From NCBI GenBank assembly GCA_024760905.1, contig CM045733.1, forward strand, positions 19,952,501 through 20,016,500: a stretch of 64,000 bases of DNA. The letters are read 5' to 3'. Positions 10,026 to 20,040 of this stretch are shown piece by piece. How positions within the stretch are numbered: position 1 is the stretch's first letter; each line of letters starts with the position of its first letter. The notes beneath the pieces are model-generated. The model made no database searches. It was not told the DNA's origin and saw only the letters and a list, made by a program, of their open reading frames with translations. This DNA comes from Plotosus lineatus (taxonomy: Eukaryota > Chordata > Actinopteri > Siluriformes > Plotosidae). The translations under genes were made by a program, and so were the position numbers.

Positions 10026-10518
10026 CAGGGATCCCTCGCTACTTCGTGCTTCAATTCATGCGGCTTCAGTGCATCGCAATTGTTTTTTAAAATATTCATC
10101 AAATTTAAAAAGAAGGAAATTAAGGAAGAATAGGAGGGAAAGTTAAGGAAAATGCCACAGAAACAAGGCCAATTATACAAAAAAAGAAACCTAAAACAAA
10201 CAAAAACAAAAAAACAACAACCCAAAACCCTCATCAAAACTACTTACATTTATACAGATGCGCATGCACACAATCAGATGTGAACCTCACATAAAAATGT
10301 ATGTGTATTTATATTTTATTTACATCTTATGCATTATTTTTGAATGTTTAATTGTCATTATAAGCATATATAGCATTGTATATGTATTTATTTATTTTAT
10401 ATACACATATACATATAGGTTAGTCATTGGGGGTTGGGGGGGTGATCCTACTTCATGGATTTCATTGGTCGCATGGGGATCTCGGTCCCAAATAACCACA
10501 GAAAGTGAGGGATCCCTG
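10026..10518 (+). mobile_element. MITE-Q copy with both ends
   Basis: Begins CAGGGATCCCTCGCTACTTC and ends GAAAGTGAGGGATCCCTG, giving inverted ends of about 15 bp. The right end is followed by TATA. The interior has the ATATTCATC, TTAAGGAAGAATAGG, CAAGGCCAATTAT, ACTTACATTT and GATATTAT-type blocks seen in the other copies. No coding capacity. At 493 bp it is a good representative of the family. Confidence 0.87.
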
Positions 10519-10531
10519 TATATAGTATATA

Positions 10532-10829
10532 CAGTCGGCCCCCAACTTATGAAATTAATCCATTCCTGAGCCCTTTTTGTATAGCGGGGATTCCGTAAGT
10601 AGGGGTCGCATCTTACATGTTAAACGCCTAATTCATTCCAAGGCTCCAGTCTTTGGACTGCATAAACCCCATAAACCCTTTAAACATGATAAAAGTACAC
10701 CAATTTTGTATGAAATATTTGTTAAAAGTAAAAGAAATTTATTTATTAAACCATTTAAACATTTTATTAGCATATTAAACCATTTTATGAACATATTTAT
10801 TAATTAAACCATGGTTAAACATTTTTTAT

Positions 10830-10877
<48 letters not shown>

Positions 10878-10965
10878 CCACAATAAGTGAATTCAAAGCG
10901 CATTCCTTGCTTGACCATTTACTGAATTAAAACAACTTAAAAAACTAAACTAAAAACTAAAGCGT

Positions 10966-11000
<35 letters not shown>

Positions 11001-11344
11001 GTGCGCACGTGCGCTGGGGGCCACACCCACAAGACGTGAATTCAAAGCGCATTCCCTGCTTGACCATTTACTGAATTAAAACAAGTTAAAAAACTAACTA
11101 AAAACTAAAGACTGAAGCTTCCCTCTGTCTCGATCTGGGAGGCCAGCGGGGCGGGATGTTGAGAGACAGCCAATGAGAGAGCAACTCACGCGTCGTGTGA
11201 AATTTTGATTGGTGCGTTTGAATTTTGAATTTCTTTTCGTAAGAGAGGGTTGTTTCGTATCTTGGGGACGGAAACTCAGGGAAATGTTTTTCGTAATCCG
11301 GGGATTTCGGACACAGGGGGTCTTTGTAAGTTGGGGGCCGACTG
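10532..11344. mobile_element. Pogo-like MITE family P2
   Basis: Inverted ends CAGTCGGCCCCCAACTTA (10532-10549 and 11327-11344) are preceded by TA. The right flank is TG then TA, one change from a TA duplication. Inside are two copies of a unit of about 80 bp (10881-10965 and 11032-11110, sharing GTGAATTCAAAGCGCATTCC) separated by a (CT)n/GTGCGCAC stretch. No transposase remnant is evident. Confidence 0.85.
10831..10875. repeat. (CA)n microsatellite
   Basis: A CA run inside pogo-like MITE P2, just before the first internal repeat unit. Confidence 0.95.
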
Positions 11345-11346
11345 TG

Positions 11347-11350
<4 letters not shown>

Positions 11351-11406
<56 letters not shown>

Positions 11407-11419
11407 TTAAGTGGAGGGA

Positions 11420-11449
<30 letters not shown>
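11351..11449. repeat. (CA)n and (GAT)n tracts
   Basis: (CA)27 at 11351-11404 follows the P2 end. A (GAT)10 tract at 11420-11449 forms the 3' tail (minus strand) of the adjoining SINE fragment. Confidence 0.95.
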
Positions 11450-11450
<1 letters not shown>

Positions 11451-11451
<1 letters not shown>

Positions 11452-11566
11452 CCAGAATGACTTGCATTTTTATACCACTAAGCAGTTCAGGGTTAAGGAT
11501 CTTGTTCTCGGGTCCAACAGTAGATCAGTGACCCAGAGCCCTAACCACTGATCCACCACTGGCCTA
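11451..11566 (-). mobile_element. tRNA-derived SINE, internally deleted
   Basis: Read on the minus strand it starts GGCCAGTGGTGGATCAGTGG (box A-like), then GTTAGGGCTCTGGGTCACTG, then jumps to TGTTGGACCCGAGAACAAG, and ends in (ATC)n. The box B segment is missing, so this copy lacks a full internal promoter. Confidence 0.65.
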
Positions 11567-12627
11567 TATGAGGAATACGAAGAATGAAATGTCTGGAATA
11601 AGCTGTAATGTGAAAAATAGTCCAATTCATGACATACCGCACTTTGGTTATTTTCCCAGAGCTGCGCTGTGTTGTTTTCTGACTTCCTACAAGTTATTTT
11701 TTTTTTTTTTACATCTAAGCATTTTCTCTCCACTCATGTTCCCTCCATCACGCACACTCTATCTGAACATAATTCATCGCCTCACAAGAGAGATTTCCCA
11801 CACAGTTGCTGTACAATTTAAACAAACGGAGGTGAAAGTACTGCTATGTGTTTTGCACTGAAGACTGTCACTGTGTGTTTGTGTGTATGTGAGAGGGAGG
11901 TGTTAGTGAATGACAAACGGTGTAGTGAGAAAACATACTCATTCACACAGGAAGTGTCTGGCGCAGAGCCCTAGGGGGCATGATTACAGCGCTCTAGGTG
12001 ATGGTTCAACTCTCCACCTGCCACCGACCCCCTCCAAACGGCTCCTCCTCTGGCAGCCAGCTCTATAATGCCCTGTGTTTTATTTACTCCGAGTGCTGTG
12101 TCCGTCACAGTAATGTATCTGCCAGGGCTGGGAAAATAAAGCTGTTTTTTCTTTTTACAGCTGCCTGTACCGTTTATGGCTAATGTGTCCTCACCACTAC
12201 TGCTATTTATCAGCCTCCAGACATCCGGTCTGCTCCGAGGACAATATTTCAGTGCAGTGCTCTCTATCCCAACACTGAACAGAGTTAATGTGGGAGGCAG
12301 ATGAGAAGAAGTGGAAGGCTCAGCAATATGATCGTATGAATCTGACACTCTCATCATTTTATGACACAGTAACGCACCCCGGAGAAAATTATGAGTAGAC
12401 AGCAGGGTTTTTAGGGTTTGGTACAAGGACCAGATATATCTGCTCTATGCTGGAACAAGGTAAGACTTTGAGTTGTTAGCGGTTTTATTATTAAAATCAT
12501 GCTTTAAACCATATTTATAAAACAGTCTAATAATCATTATTTCTAATGAAATTAATTTTGTTGATGTTATAATGTTTCTGAAGTCATTTTTGGATACAAT
12601 TTTGTTATCTGGAACCAGTATGTATTC
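11567..12627. other. Low-copy stretch, no gene found
   Basis: No repeat family seen elsewhere in the window and no credible exon. The part 11940-12330 is of balanced composition with several short open frames on both strands, none resembling a known protein. It could hold conserved regulatory sequence, which only alignment would show. Confidence 0.5.
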
Positions 12628-13009
12628 TCCAGCACATCAACGGTAACACCACCTAACTGATTTACCGTGAGATTCATGTGCATTAATGAGCTTTGAGCAC
12701 TCATGAAACTCATCAGGTTACTGGATGTCCTTCTATGGACCACACTTGGTAGGTACTAACCCCATGCCTACCAGGAACACTTCACCATACCTGCAGCATT
12801 CACAGTGCGGCCTTGGTCAAAATCATTCAGATCCTTAGGCTTGCTTATTTTTTCTGCGTTTGCCATGTGACCTTCAAGAACTGACTGCTCACATTCTGCC
12901 CAATACAGCCGACTCCTCAGCAGGTGCCGCTGTAACAAGATAAGAACCACACTGTTATTCCATTCACCGCCAGCGTAGTAGTGTGTTTATTGTTATGGCT
13001 GACTGATGT
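12628..13009 (-). mobile_element. Tc1-like element (family B), internally deleted
   Basis: The right end GTTATGGCTGACTGATG followed by TA matches the inverted end of a common fish Tc1-like family; the left end is a diverged partner (CACATCAACGGTAACACCACC). The minus strand retains the transposase start, K-D-L-N-D-F-D-Q-G-R, followed inward by pieces corresponding to W-S-K-E-G (TGGACCAC) and H-E-C-S-K-L-like sequence. Most of the catalytic domain is gone. Confidence 0.72.
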
Positions 13010-13479
13010 ATTAACGATATTTTTAGAGATAAAATAAAGCCCTGCTACGGCGAGTTTATACTGGTCACTGTCACTATGGTCAAGGCACAAGAGGAAAAGT
13101 CTCGTCTGCCTAAACGTCTCTCACACACCCCGTGGACAGAAATACAGATAAATGTCCTGTTAGCACAACTTTAAAATCATTGATAGCAACTTAATCTTCG
13201 AAACCATTTCTCATACATTGCCCAACATTAACATATTAAACAGTTATTGTTTGAAAATCAATGTGAATTATAAAGAGTAAAACTTGTCAGAAGACGCTGG
13301 AAGGTTATAAGTGGTGCTAAATGCAGATCTCTGGTTCAGGCTGAATCATCAGACTGTTAAGAAGAAGAATTTCTCAAAAAAAGCACAAATTATTTATTTT
13401 ATACTCACTATGCCCAGTGACCAGAAGATGATTGAACAAAACTTTAAATTAGCACAATTGGGGGGGGGGGGGGGTCCCC
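13010..13479. other. Low-copy AT-rich stretch with poly-G
   Basis: No ORF or repeat family recognised. A G14 run occurs at 13461-13474 beside the SINE-C copy. Confidence 0.55.
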
Positions 13480-13935
13480 AATAAACACTTCCTGAACACT
13501 GGTTGAACCACTTACTCCTACTAGAGTCACGGGGAGGATGGAGCCCATCTCAACCGAAACTAGTCAAAGGCGGGATACACCCTGAACCTCTTGCCAGACC
13601 ATTATAGGGCGCACACGCACACACATTTAATATTTATGTTGACACTTAGGGGAAACTGGACCCAAATATTGGACTCAAGAATCCAATACTCAATTCAATT
13701 CAATTCAATTCAACTCAAGTAAAGAAATTGGATACACATTGGAAATGGAACAGCCAGTTGACCTAATATGCATGTCTTTGGACTTCAGGAGGAAACCAGG
13801 GTACCCAGAGGAAACCCACGCAAGCACAGCGAGAAAATGCAAAATCAACACGGAACCACCCGAGCCTGAGAATCAAACCCAGGACCTTTTTGCTGTAAGG
13901 CGGGCATACTAATCACTACGCCACCATGCTGCCCA
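13480..13935 (-). mobile_element. SINE-C (DANA/Mermaid-like) copy
   Basis: On the minus strand it starts GGGCAGCATGGTGGCGTAGT (box A), has GGGTTTGATTCTC (box B), then CATTTTCTCGCTGTGCTTGC, GGTTTCCTCCTGAAGTCC, AAAGACATGCATATTAGGTC, and a degraded tail corresponding to CCCTAATTAGGATTAAGCGG. Includes a short (CAATT)n near 13693. Confidence 0.85.
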
Positions 13936-15312
13936 ACACAAACATAGCATTACATTATAAATAATAACTAACATTAAATACTAAGACACCTGAGGCCATA
14001 TTTGTATATTTTTGTTTTGCTGGCACTCTGTTACTAATCATGGCTGTCATGATACACTGCGATATTTTCCCATACCTTATTCCTTTGAGAAATTTCTCTC
14101 ATCCAGTGCAGGAACAGATTTAAAGTGTAATCTGGTGTGTTTAATTTTCAGTTTGCCAGAATATAAAGAAAAACAAAACAAAACAAAAAAAAACGCAGGC
14201 ATGCACAAACACACAACTCAAATCAGAGGGAACTAGCCAGGCTTTGAGAGTAAAATATTTTCATTATGTTCTGGCAGCATCCTTTTCATGCTTCCTCCCG
14301 CGGAGTTCATATAGACATGCTTGGTTTAAACCATCTTATTAAAGAAAATGAGAAGGGGGAAGAAAGGCGGGGGACAGGAAAAAGGGGCCTGCTGTAAATC
14401 CTGACACTTCCATGCGCACTTGAATTCTGTTTCAAACACTTGTCTTTCCTTACCATAATAGATGTCAGCCCCTCTGATGTAGCTTGAACGGGAGGTTGAA
14501 TAAGAAGATCTCACTCTTGCGTGTTCTGTAGCTATCTGAAGTCGTGCCTCTGTGTTGTTCTACATCAAAAGAGGGAGACACCGCATCACCTGCCGTGCTC
14601 TCAGTGCATGAAGCAAAATATCTTCAAATCAGTTGTCCAAGACATTTCCCCCTATTAGGGCTCCACTCCTGCACAAGCTTAGAGGCAGAGACAGGCCCTT
14701 CACACAAACTAAGAGAGCCACGGCGTAACAGGCGGGAGATCAGAGGCCTGTGCTGCTTTTCGAATAGCCTGCAGTGACATGCGATTTAAAGTCCTAAAAG
14801 GAGAGAAAAAGGGGCTTTGTGATTTAACCTGGTGAAGGAAAGCAACGCTAATACACAGCTAACAAACAGGACAGCACTACTGATCGTCAGAGCACACGCT
14901 CACGCAAGGTGAGCGCATAGGATAAGAGGATTTATTTGTCTGGGAGAAATCACACCCGGTGATCCAGCTCTGGATTCAGGTATATACTATCAAATATAAT
15001 CTGTCTCTTACGCCGTGGTGTATTTAGCAGAGAATGCACGGCTAGTACCACATCATGTAGATGACCTGATACTACATACAGGAATATTCGATATCAGCAA
15101 GTCCATGATGGTCGCATTAGGCTTTGTGTTATACATGCACACTACGGTGATGGGCTTAAATTAATCAATTGAATCAATCAATAAATTTATATAATAAATA
15201 TTTGTAAATGAATGCTATGGTCATTTTCACAATAATTCATACATTCAAGTTAAAAAAAATAATAACATTAAAATATAGTTATCATCCGGGTGACATTGTG
15301 ACATAGTGACCT
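13936..15312. other. Low-copy stretch, no gene found
   Basis: No transposon motifs and no exon I can support. Short open frames at 14012-14236 and 14544-14777 have no recognisable domain. Confidence 0.5.
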
Positions 15313-15558
15313 TTTTTTTTTTTTTTTTTTTTTTTTTCTTCCCGCAGACCAAAGACATGCAAATTTGGCTTGTGTTAAATTGCCCCTAGGTGTGAGTCTG
15401 AGAGTAAATAGCTATGTGTGTTGCCTTACAATGGTCAGGCAAACTGCTCTGGGTGTACCCCACCTTCACCCTGGGTCAGCTGAAATGGGTTCCAGTGTCC
15501 CTGCTCCCCTTTTTTAGGATTAAGCAGTTCAGCAAATGAACGAATTAATTAATTAATC
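15313..15558 (+). mobile_element. SINE-C fragment, 5' truncated, after poly-T
   Basis: After a T26 run (15313-15338) the sequence reads CAGACCAAAGACATGCAAAT, then TGTACCCCACC, CTGGGTCAGCTGAAATGGG and GGATTAAGCAGTTCAGCAAA, ending in (AATT)n. This is the 3' half of SINE-C with no tRNA head. Confidence 0.75.
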
Positions 15559-15719
15559 ATCACTTTTTTAAAATCTTAATCATAAGTCTAATACACAGAG
15601 ATATTGCTCAACGTGGGGCTACTCGTCAGGTTTATGTAGTGCGGTTCTTCCAGTTCTTCAGTAATTCTTACTTATTCTGATGATTCTTTAATATTTTAAG
15701 CCATGCTAAATTGTTTGTT

Positions 15720-16085
15720 CCGTTCATTCATCTTTTCATTTTCTGAACCGTTTCATCCTAATCAGGGTCGCAGGGAGGCTGGCGCCCATCTCAGCTGACT
15801 CCAGGTGAGGGCGGGGTGCACACGGGACAGCTCGCCAGGCCATCACTGGGCCAACACTCACACAACTATTAATACTTACACTTACACCAAGAGGCTATTT
15901 GGAACAATCGTTAGCCTACTGTGCATGTTTTGGACTGTGGGAGGAAACTGGAGTACCCTGAGGAAACCCACCCAAGCCCGAGGAGAACATGCAAACTCCA
16001 CACAGAAACGCCCGAGCTGGGAACCGAACCCAGGAGCTACTTGCTGTGAGGCGGACATGCTAACCACTACACCACCGTTCCGCCT
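15720..16085 (-). mobile_element. SINE-C copy, full length with TSD
   Basis: The complete minus-strand copy has a tRNA-like head (GGTGGTGTAGTGGTTAGCAT, then GGGTTCGGTTCCC), the GAACATGCA/GTTTCCTC body and the tail CGACCCTGATTAGGATGAAA. A 9-bp TSD TTGTTTGTT occurs at 15711-15719 and 16086-16094. Confidence 0.9.
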
Positions 16086-16094
16086 TTGTTTGTT

Positions 16095-16447
16095 TCAGGT
16101 AAAGAAACAAACAAACAGAAAGTTTTGAAAAATAAAAATCATCGTAGTACAGAATTCTTGAGCACCATACCAAAGAAACCTCCCACTTACTGCGTGCTGA
16201 CACGCGGATGGGTCACGGGGTTGAAATCCCACAATGATACCAACATATTATGAAGGAAAACACATCTAAACCACGTTACATGTTATTCAATTTGGGTTAC
16301 ATTTCAAAATTCTAACATTTAGATCCTGTATATTACTTTTGCTTTAATTATTTTAAATTAAATATTAAAAGTGTAATTTATTTTTAGTGCCACAATGCTT
16401 TCTTAGGACTCAGAGAATATCCCGTTAAGAATCAATAAAGTTATATC
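16095..16447. other. Low-copy AT-rich stretch
   Basis: No ORF, SINE or transposon end seen. Confidence 0.5.
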
Positions 16448-16458
16448 AATAAAGCCTC

Positions 16459-16803
16459 GGCAGTGGTGGCCTGGTGGTAAAAGGTGCTGGGCCACTGATC
16501 CGAAGGTTGGGGGTTCAAGTCCCACTCTCCACAGGTTATCACTATTCCATCCCCCCAGGGCAGCTAACTGGGTTATCAAAAGCTGGCCATGTCTCTCACT
16601 GTCTATGGTGTGAGGTTCATGTAAAAGAAGCATTGCTGACCTTCTACAAGAGGAGCTGCATAGCCGTCAGCATGTTTATCCCCTGCAATGGCCCGGCGAA
16701 CTGTCCAGGGTGTACTCTGCCCTTGCCCAGAGTTGGCTGGGATGGGCGCCACTCTCCCCGCGAGCCTAATTAGGTTTAAGCGGTTGCAGAAAATGAATGA
16801 ATG
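16459..16803 (+). mobile_element. SINE-A copy with SINE-C-type tail
   Basis: The head and body match the SINE-A copy at 4103 (GTGGTGGCCTGGTGGTAAAA, GGTTCAAGTCC, TTATCAAAAGCTGGCCATG), but after CATGTTTATCCCCTG it switches to ATGGCCCGGCGAACTGTCC, GGGTGTACTCTGCCC and CCTAATTAGGTTTAAGCGG, ending (AATG)n. That tail belongs to SINE-C. An 11-bp TSD AATAAAGCCTC (16448-16458, 16804-16814) bounds the whole chimera, so it moved as one unit. Confidence 0.93.
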
Positions 16804-17302
16804 AATAAAGCCTCCTGTATCACACCCAAATGTGCTTGTTGAACACCGTCCAAGATTTGCTCAGCATTTTCTATAATAGCGGATCTCCATACCAATGCAA
16901 ATGAGATTGAGATTTCCTTTCGGCTTTTTCCCTTTATCAGGGGTCGCCAAATGTCATGAAGTAATTCTGTACTCACATTCTGACACAGGCAACTCAATAA
17001 ATAAATGGTGGAAAATGGGGGGGGGACACATTGCCCACGCCTCGGTTGTGAGTGTTGAGTGTGCTTGCACTTTGCAGTTTATTCTCTGCCCTTTACTATA
17101 TCCATGTTTCAGTAAACTTGCACATGCAAACATTCTTGGATCTCCGCCTTCAGGAAGTCACTATATACAGTGGTACCTCACCTTACAAAAGTCTCACCAA
17201 ACGAAAAATGCAGGTTACGAAAAGCATTTTCCTAAATGTTTTGTCTCAGGATACAAAACATGTTCACTTTACAAAAGTTCCATCTTAAAAATTCAAATGC
17301 GC

Positions 17303-17527
17303 CCTGTCCAAGATGGCGTCAGGTGGACCTGTCCAAAATGGAGCTTGAGTGAAGGCGACATTAAAACACACCATTCAAACAATGCACGAGCTGCTCTCCC
17401 ATCAATGACGTTCAAACATCCCGCCCCGCTGGCCTCCCATTGGCTAACAACTGAGCTGTCGTTCATGTCACCTTCACTCAAGCACCATCTTGGACAGGTC
17501 CACCTGATGCCATCTTGGACAGGGACG
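17303..17527. repeat. Internal long inverted repeat within MITE P1
   Basis: Arms of about 60 bp (17303-17364 and 17465-17527), each containing CTGTCCAAGATGGC and TCAGGTGGACCTGTCCAA or its complement, differ at about four positions and surround a loop of about 100 bp. A transcript would fold into a long hairpin. Confidence 0.88.
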
Positions 17528-17689
17528 CCATCTTGGACGAAATCTTGGACATCATTGCCTAGGAGGAATGATGCGTCTCCCTCCCATTTCATATTATAGA
17601 GCTGAATCCATCATGATGCTTTTCGTGTAAAGGACAACGCACGGTCGAGTTATGGTCAACACATACACACACACACACACACAGTGAGA

Positions 17690-17785
17690 AGAAGAAACGG
17701 GCTCGAGTGATATCACAAAGGAATATGGCAAAACCCGTCTACCATCGGTACGAGATTGAAGCAGAAGGAGGTCTTAAAAGGTATG
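17690..17785 (+). pseudogene. Pogo/Tigger HTH remnant in MITE P1
   Basis: The plus strand reads D-I-T-K-E-Y-G-K-T-R and, one base shifted, S-T-I-G-T-R-L-K-Q-K-E-V-L-K. This is the second helix-turn-helix core of the CENP-B N-terminal type (D-I-A-x-E-Y-x-x-x-x-S-T-I-x-x-I-L-K-x-K-E). No initiator or downstream catalytic domain remains. The same piece survives in the second P1 copy (49461-49537). Confidence 0.72.
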
Positions 17786-17949
17786 CATTTATATTTTTTA
17801 AAGGGTTTAGGGGGTAGTATTGGGAGCCTTGGAACAAATCACACGTTTTACATGTAAAATGCGGTTCAACTTATGAAAAATGCAGGTTGCGAAAAAAGCT
17901 CTGGAATGGATTAATTTCGTAAGGTGAGGTACCACTGTATATTTATACT

Positions 17950-18270
17950 AATTACTTCCACTCTTTATGAAACGGTTTTCACTAGATTTTGGCTCATGGC
18001 TGTGGGAATTTGTTCATTTAGCCACAGCAGCATTAGTACACTTGGGTACTCATGAAGAGTCGAGGATCTCTGGGGTGCAGTCATTGTTCTAGTTCATCCC
18101 AGTGGTATTCAGAGGGGTTGAGGTCAGACCTTTTGCAGGACACTTCAGCTCACACACATTAAATATGTTGAAGTGGATATTTATGAACTTTGCTTTGTGC
18201 ACGGGGGCATTGTCATGCTGGAAACATGATTTGGGTCCTTTAGTTCTCTGGTGGCGTAGTTATTCTCAGA
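17950..18270 (-). mobile_element. Degraded Tc1/mariner-like fragment
   Basis: Stretches such as CCAGTGGTATTCAGAGGGGT, GTTGAGGTCAGACCTTTTGC and GGGGCATTGTCATGCTGG resemble a fish Tc1-type transposase gene read on the minus strand (…S-M-T-M-P-P…). No ends were found and all frames are broken. Confidence 0.5.
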
Positions 18271-18489
18271 TCTATCCGAAACTCATGGGTAATGATGCAC
18301 GGCAACATCTCACCGAAGATAATTATGCTTTAACTGAACTTGACCTCATCTGTTTTATTTGCACAATATCAATAGTAAGGGTTCCAGTTCTAGCTCCACT
18401 GCTTGAGAATTTGCTGTAAACACAATATGTCACACTGCAGAGCCCATCGTAGCTTTTTGAGACAACATCTCATTACTTACCTAAAACAT

Positions 18490-18600
18490 AATATTGCATG
18501 GATAAGAATTCAAAATGGCAAGCCTTGTGAGGTGTTCCTGAAATGTAATTGTAAGCACCTACCAAACGTGGTCTAAGAGAGGACAATCAGTGAACTTACC
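18490..18600 (+). pseudogene. Tc1 family B transposase scrap
   Basis: TAAGCACCTACCAAACGTGG and TCTAAGAGAGGACAATCAGT correspond to the V-S-T-Y-Q-K-W-S-K-E-G region of the same family as the elements at 12628 and 48441. Confidence 0.5.
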
Positions 18601-18787
18601 TGTGTCGTGGATACCCTGGGGCTGACTGGAAAACGAACTGGTAAAACGTTTGATTCTGGCAATGACAGAAAAGTCCATGTGATGTGTATTGGGCTGTCTT
18701 CTTGCAGTCAAATCAAGTGGCGTTAATGTCACGGTTAGTAATAATTTCTTGAATTCGGAGCGTTGACTACTGAATAACAAGCCTGCA

Positions 18788-19053
18788 GATGGCATTCATT
18801 CATTCATTTGCCAAACCACTTAATCCTTATAAGGTCGGACGAAGCCTATCTCCATCGCAGGGCCACCTCACACAACCATTCACACTCACACTTACATTAA
18901 GGGGCAATTTGGAAAAGCCGATTAGCCTAATGTGCATGTCCGGGCTGTGAGAGAAAACCTAGAGAAATTGCGAGCAAGCACAGGAACAGAACATGCAAAC
19001 TCCATACTGAAACATCTTCACTGAGCCTAGGATTTAAACCCAACACCTTCTTG
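18788..19053 (-). mobile_element. SINE-C copy, diverged
   Basis: It contains (ATTC)n tail sequence, CCACTTAATCCTTATAAGG, CAGGGCCACCTCACACAACC, GGCAATTTGGAAAAGCCGAT and AACATGCAAACTCCATACTG. The head is cut after ACCTTCTTG, so box A is missing. Confidence 0.75.
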
Positions 19054-19103
19054 TCCTGGTGCTCTTCAGTTCACTAAATACATATACAATATATACACAT
19101 ACA

Positions 19104-19785
19104 GAATACATGTGTGTGATCGACAAGGACCCAAGAGGAACGGTGAGGTTACAGGGAGCAGAGATAAAGAAGGTGGAGGATTTTAAGTACTGAAGCTCAA
19201 CAATCCAGAGCAATGGAGAGTGTGGAAAAGAGGTGAAGAAGCGTGTGCAGGCAGGTTGGACTGGTTGGAGAAAAGTATCCGGTGTGATGTGTGATAGGAG
19301 AGTATCAGCAAGAATGAAAGGAAAAGTGTACAAGACGGTGATGAGGCCAGCGATGTTGTATGGATTAGAAACAGTGGCCCTGGGGAAAAGACAGGAGGCA
19401 GAGCTGGAGGTAGCAGAGATGAAAATGTTGAGGTTCTCTTTGGGAGTAACGAGGATGGATAGAATCAGGAATGAGCACATCAGAGGGACAGCACATGTAA
19501 GATGTTTTGGAGACAAAGTCAGAGACGCCAGACTGAGATGGTTTGGACATGTACAGAGGAGGGATAGTGACTATATTGGTAGAAGGATGCTGAGGTTGGA
19601 ACTACCAGGCAGAAGGCCTCGAGGAAGACCAAAGAGAAGATTTATGGATGTGGTGAAGGAGAACTTGAAGGTAGTTGGAGTAAGAGTAGAAGATGCAGAG
19701 GATAGAGTGAGATGGAGGCAGATGATTCGCTGTGGCGACCCCTGAAGGGAACAGCCGAAAGGAAAAGAAGAAGAAGAAAATATAT
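19104..19785 (+). mobile_element. RTE-type LINE 3' end, 5' truncated
   Basis: A 5'-truncated insertion bounded by a perfect 16-bp TSD, AATATATACACATACA (19088-19103 and 19786-19801). It contains the C-terminal part of ORF2 and a 3' end of only about 40 bp: GATTCGCTGTGGCGACCCC...GAACAGCCGAAAGGAAAAG then (AAG)n. That terminal motif is shared by SINE-A copies, implying the same enzyme moves both. Confidence 0.93.
19140..19745 (+). pseudogene. RTE reverse transcriptase C-terminus
   Basis: The frame reads E-D-F-K-Y, a stop where L-G is expected, then V-K-K-R-V-Q-A-G-W, M-R-P-A-M-L-Y-G-L-E-T, R-R-M-L-R-L-E-L-P-G-R-R-P-R-G-R-P-K-R-R-F-M-D-V-V-K, ending W-R-Q-M-I-R-C-G-D-P stop. This is the post-catalytic C-terminal region of RTE-clade proteins. 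Apart from the stop near 19192 the 170 codons from 19233 are open, suggesting a fairly young insertion. Catalytic motifs are absent because the copy is 5' truncated. Confidence 0.9.
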
Positions 19786-19827
19786 AATATATACACATAC
19801 AAACACACATTGGCATATATATAAATT

Positions 19828-19830
<3 letters not shown>

Positions 19831-19866
<36 letters not shown>

Positions 19867-19964
19867 GTGCCATTTGACATTTTGAACTGAATTATGGAAA
19901 TAAATGCAATTTTGAATGATATTCTAATTTATTGACATGCAATAGTGTGTTTATCTATCTGTCT

Positions 19965-20005
<41 letters not shown>

Positions 20006-20040
20006 TATATATATACACACACACACACACACAGACAGAC
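19831..20040. repeat. (CA)n, (CT)n and (CA)n tracts
   Basis: (CA)17 at 19831-19864, (CT)n at about 19970-20000 and (CA)n at about 20015-20033. Confidence 0.95.

Larger units (their letters stand above)
17168..17937 (+). mobile_element. Pogo-like MITE family P1, complete copy
   Basis: Inverted ends CAGTGGTACCTCACCTTAC (17168-17186 and 17919-17937) are each flanked by TA (17166-17167 and 17938-17939), the Tc1/mariner-pogo target duplication. It holds an internal inverted repeat (17303-17527), a (CA)n tract and a remnant of a pogo/Tigger DNA-binding domain near the right end. 770 bp; no DDE domain. Confidence 0.93.

Noticed and set aside
11098..11403. 101-codon minus-strand frame at the P2 MITE end
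   Set aside because: Cys-Val repeat from (CA)n plus MITE interior; no start or domain.
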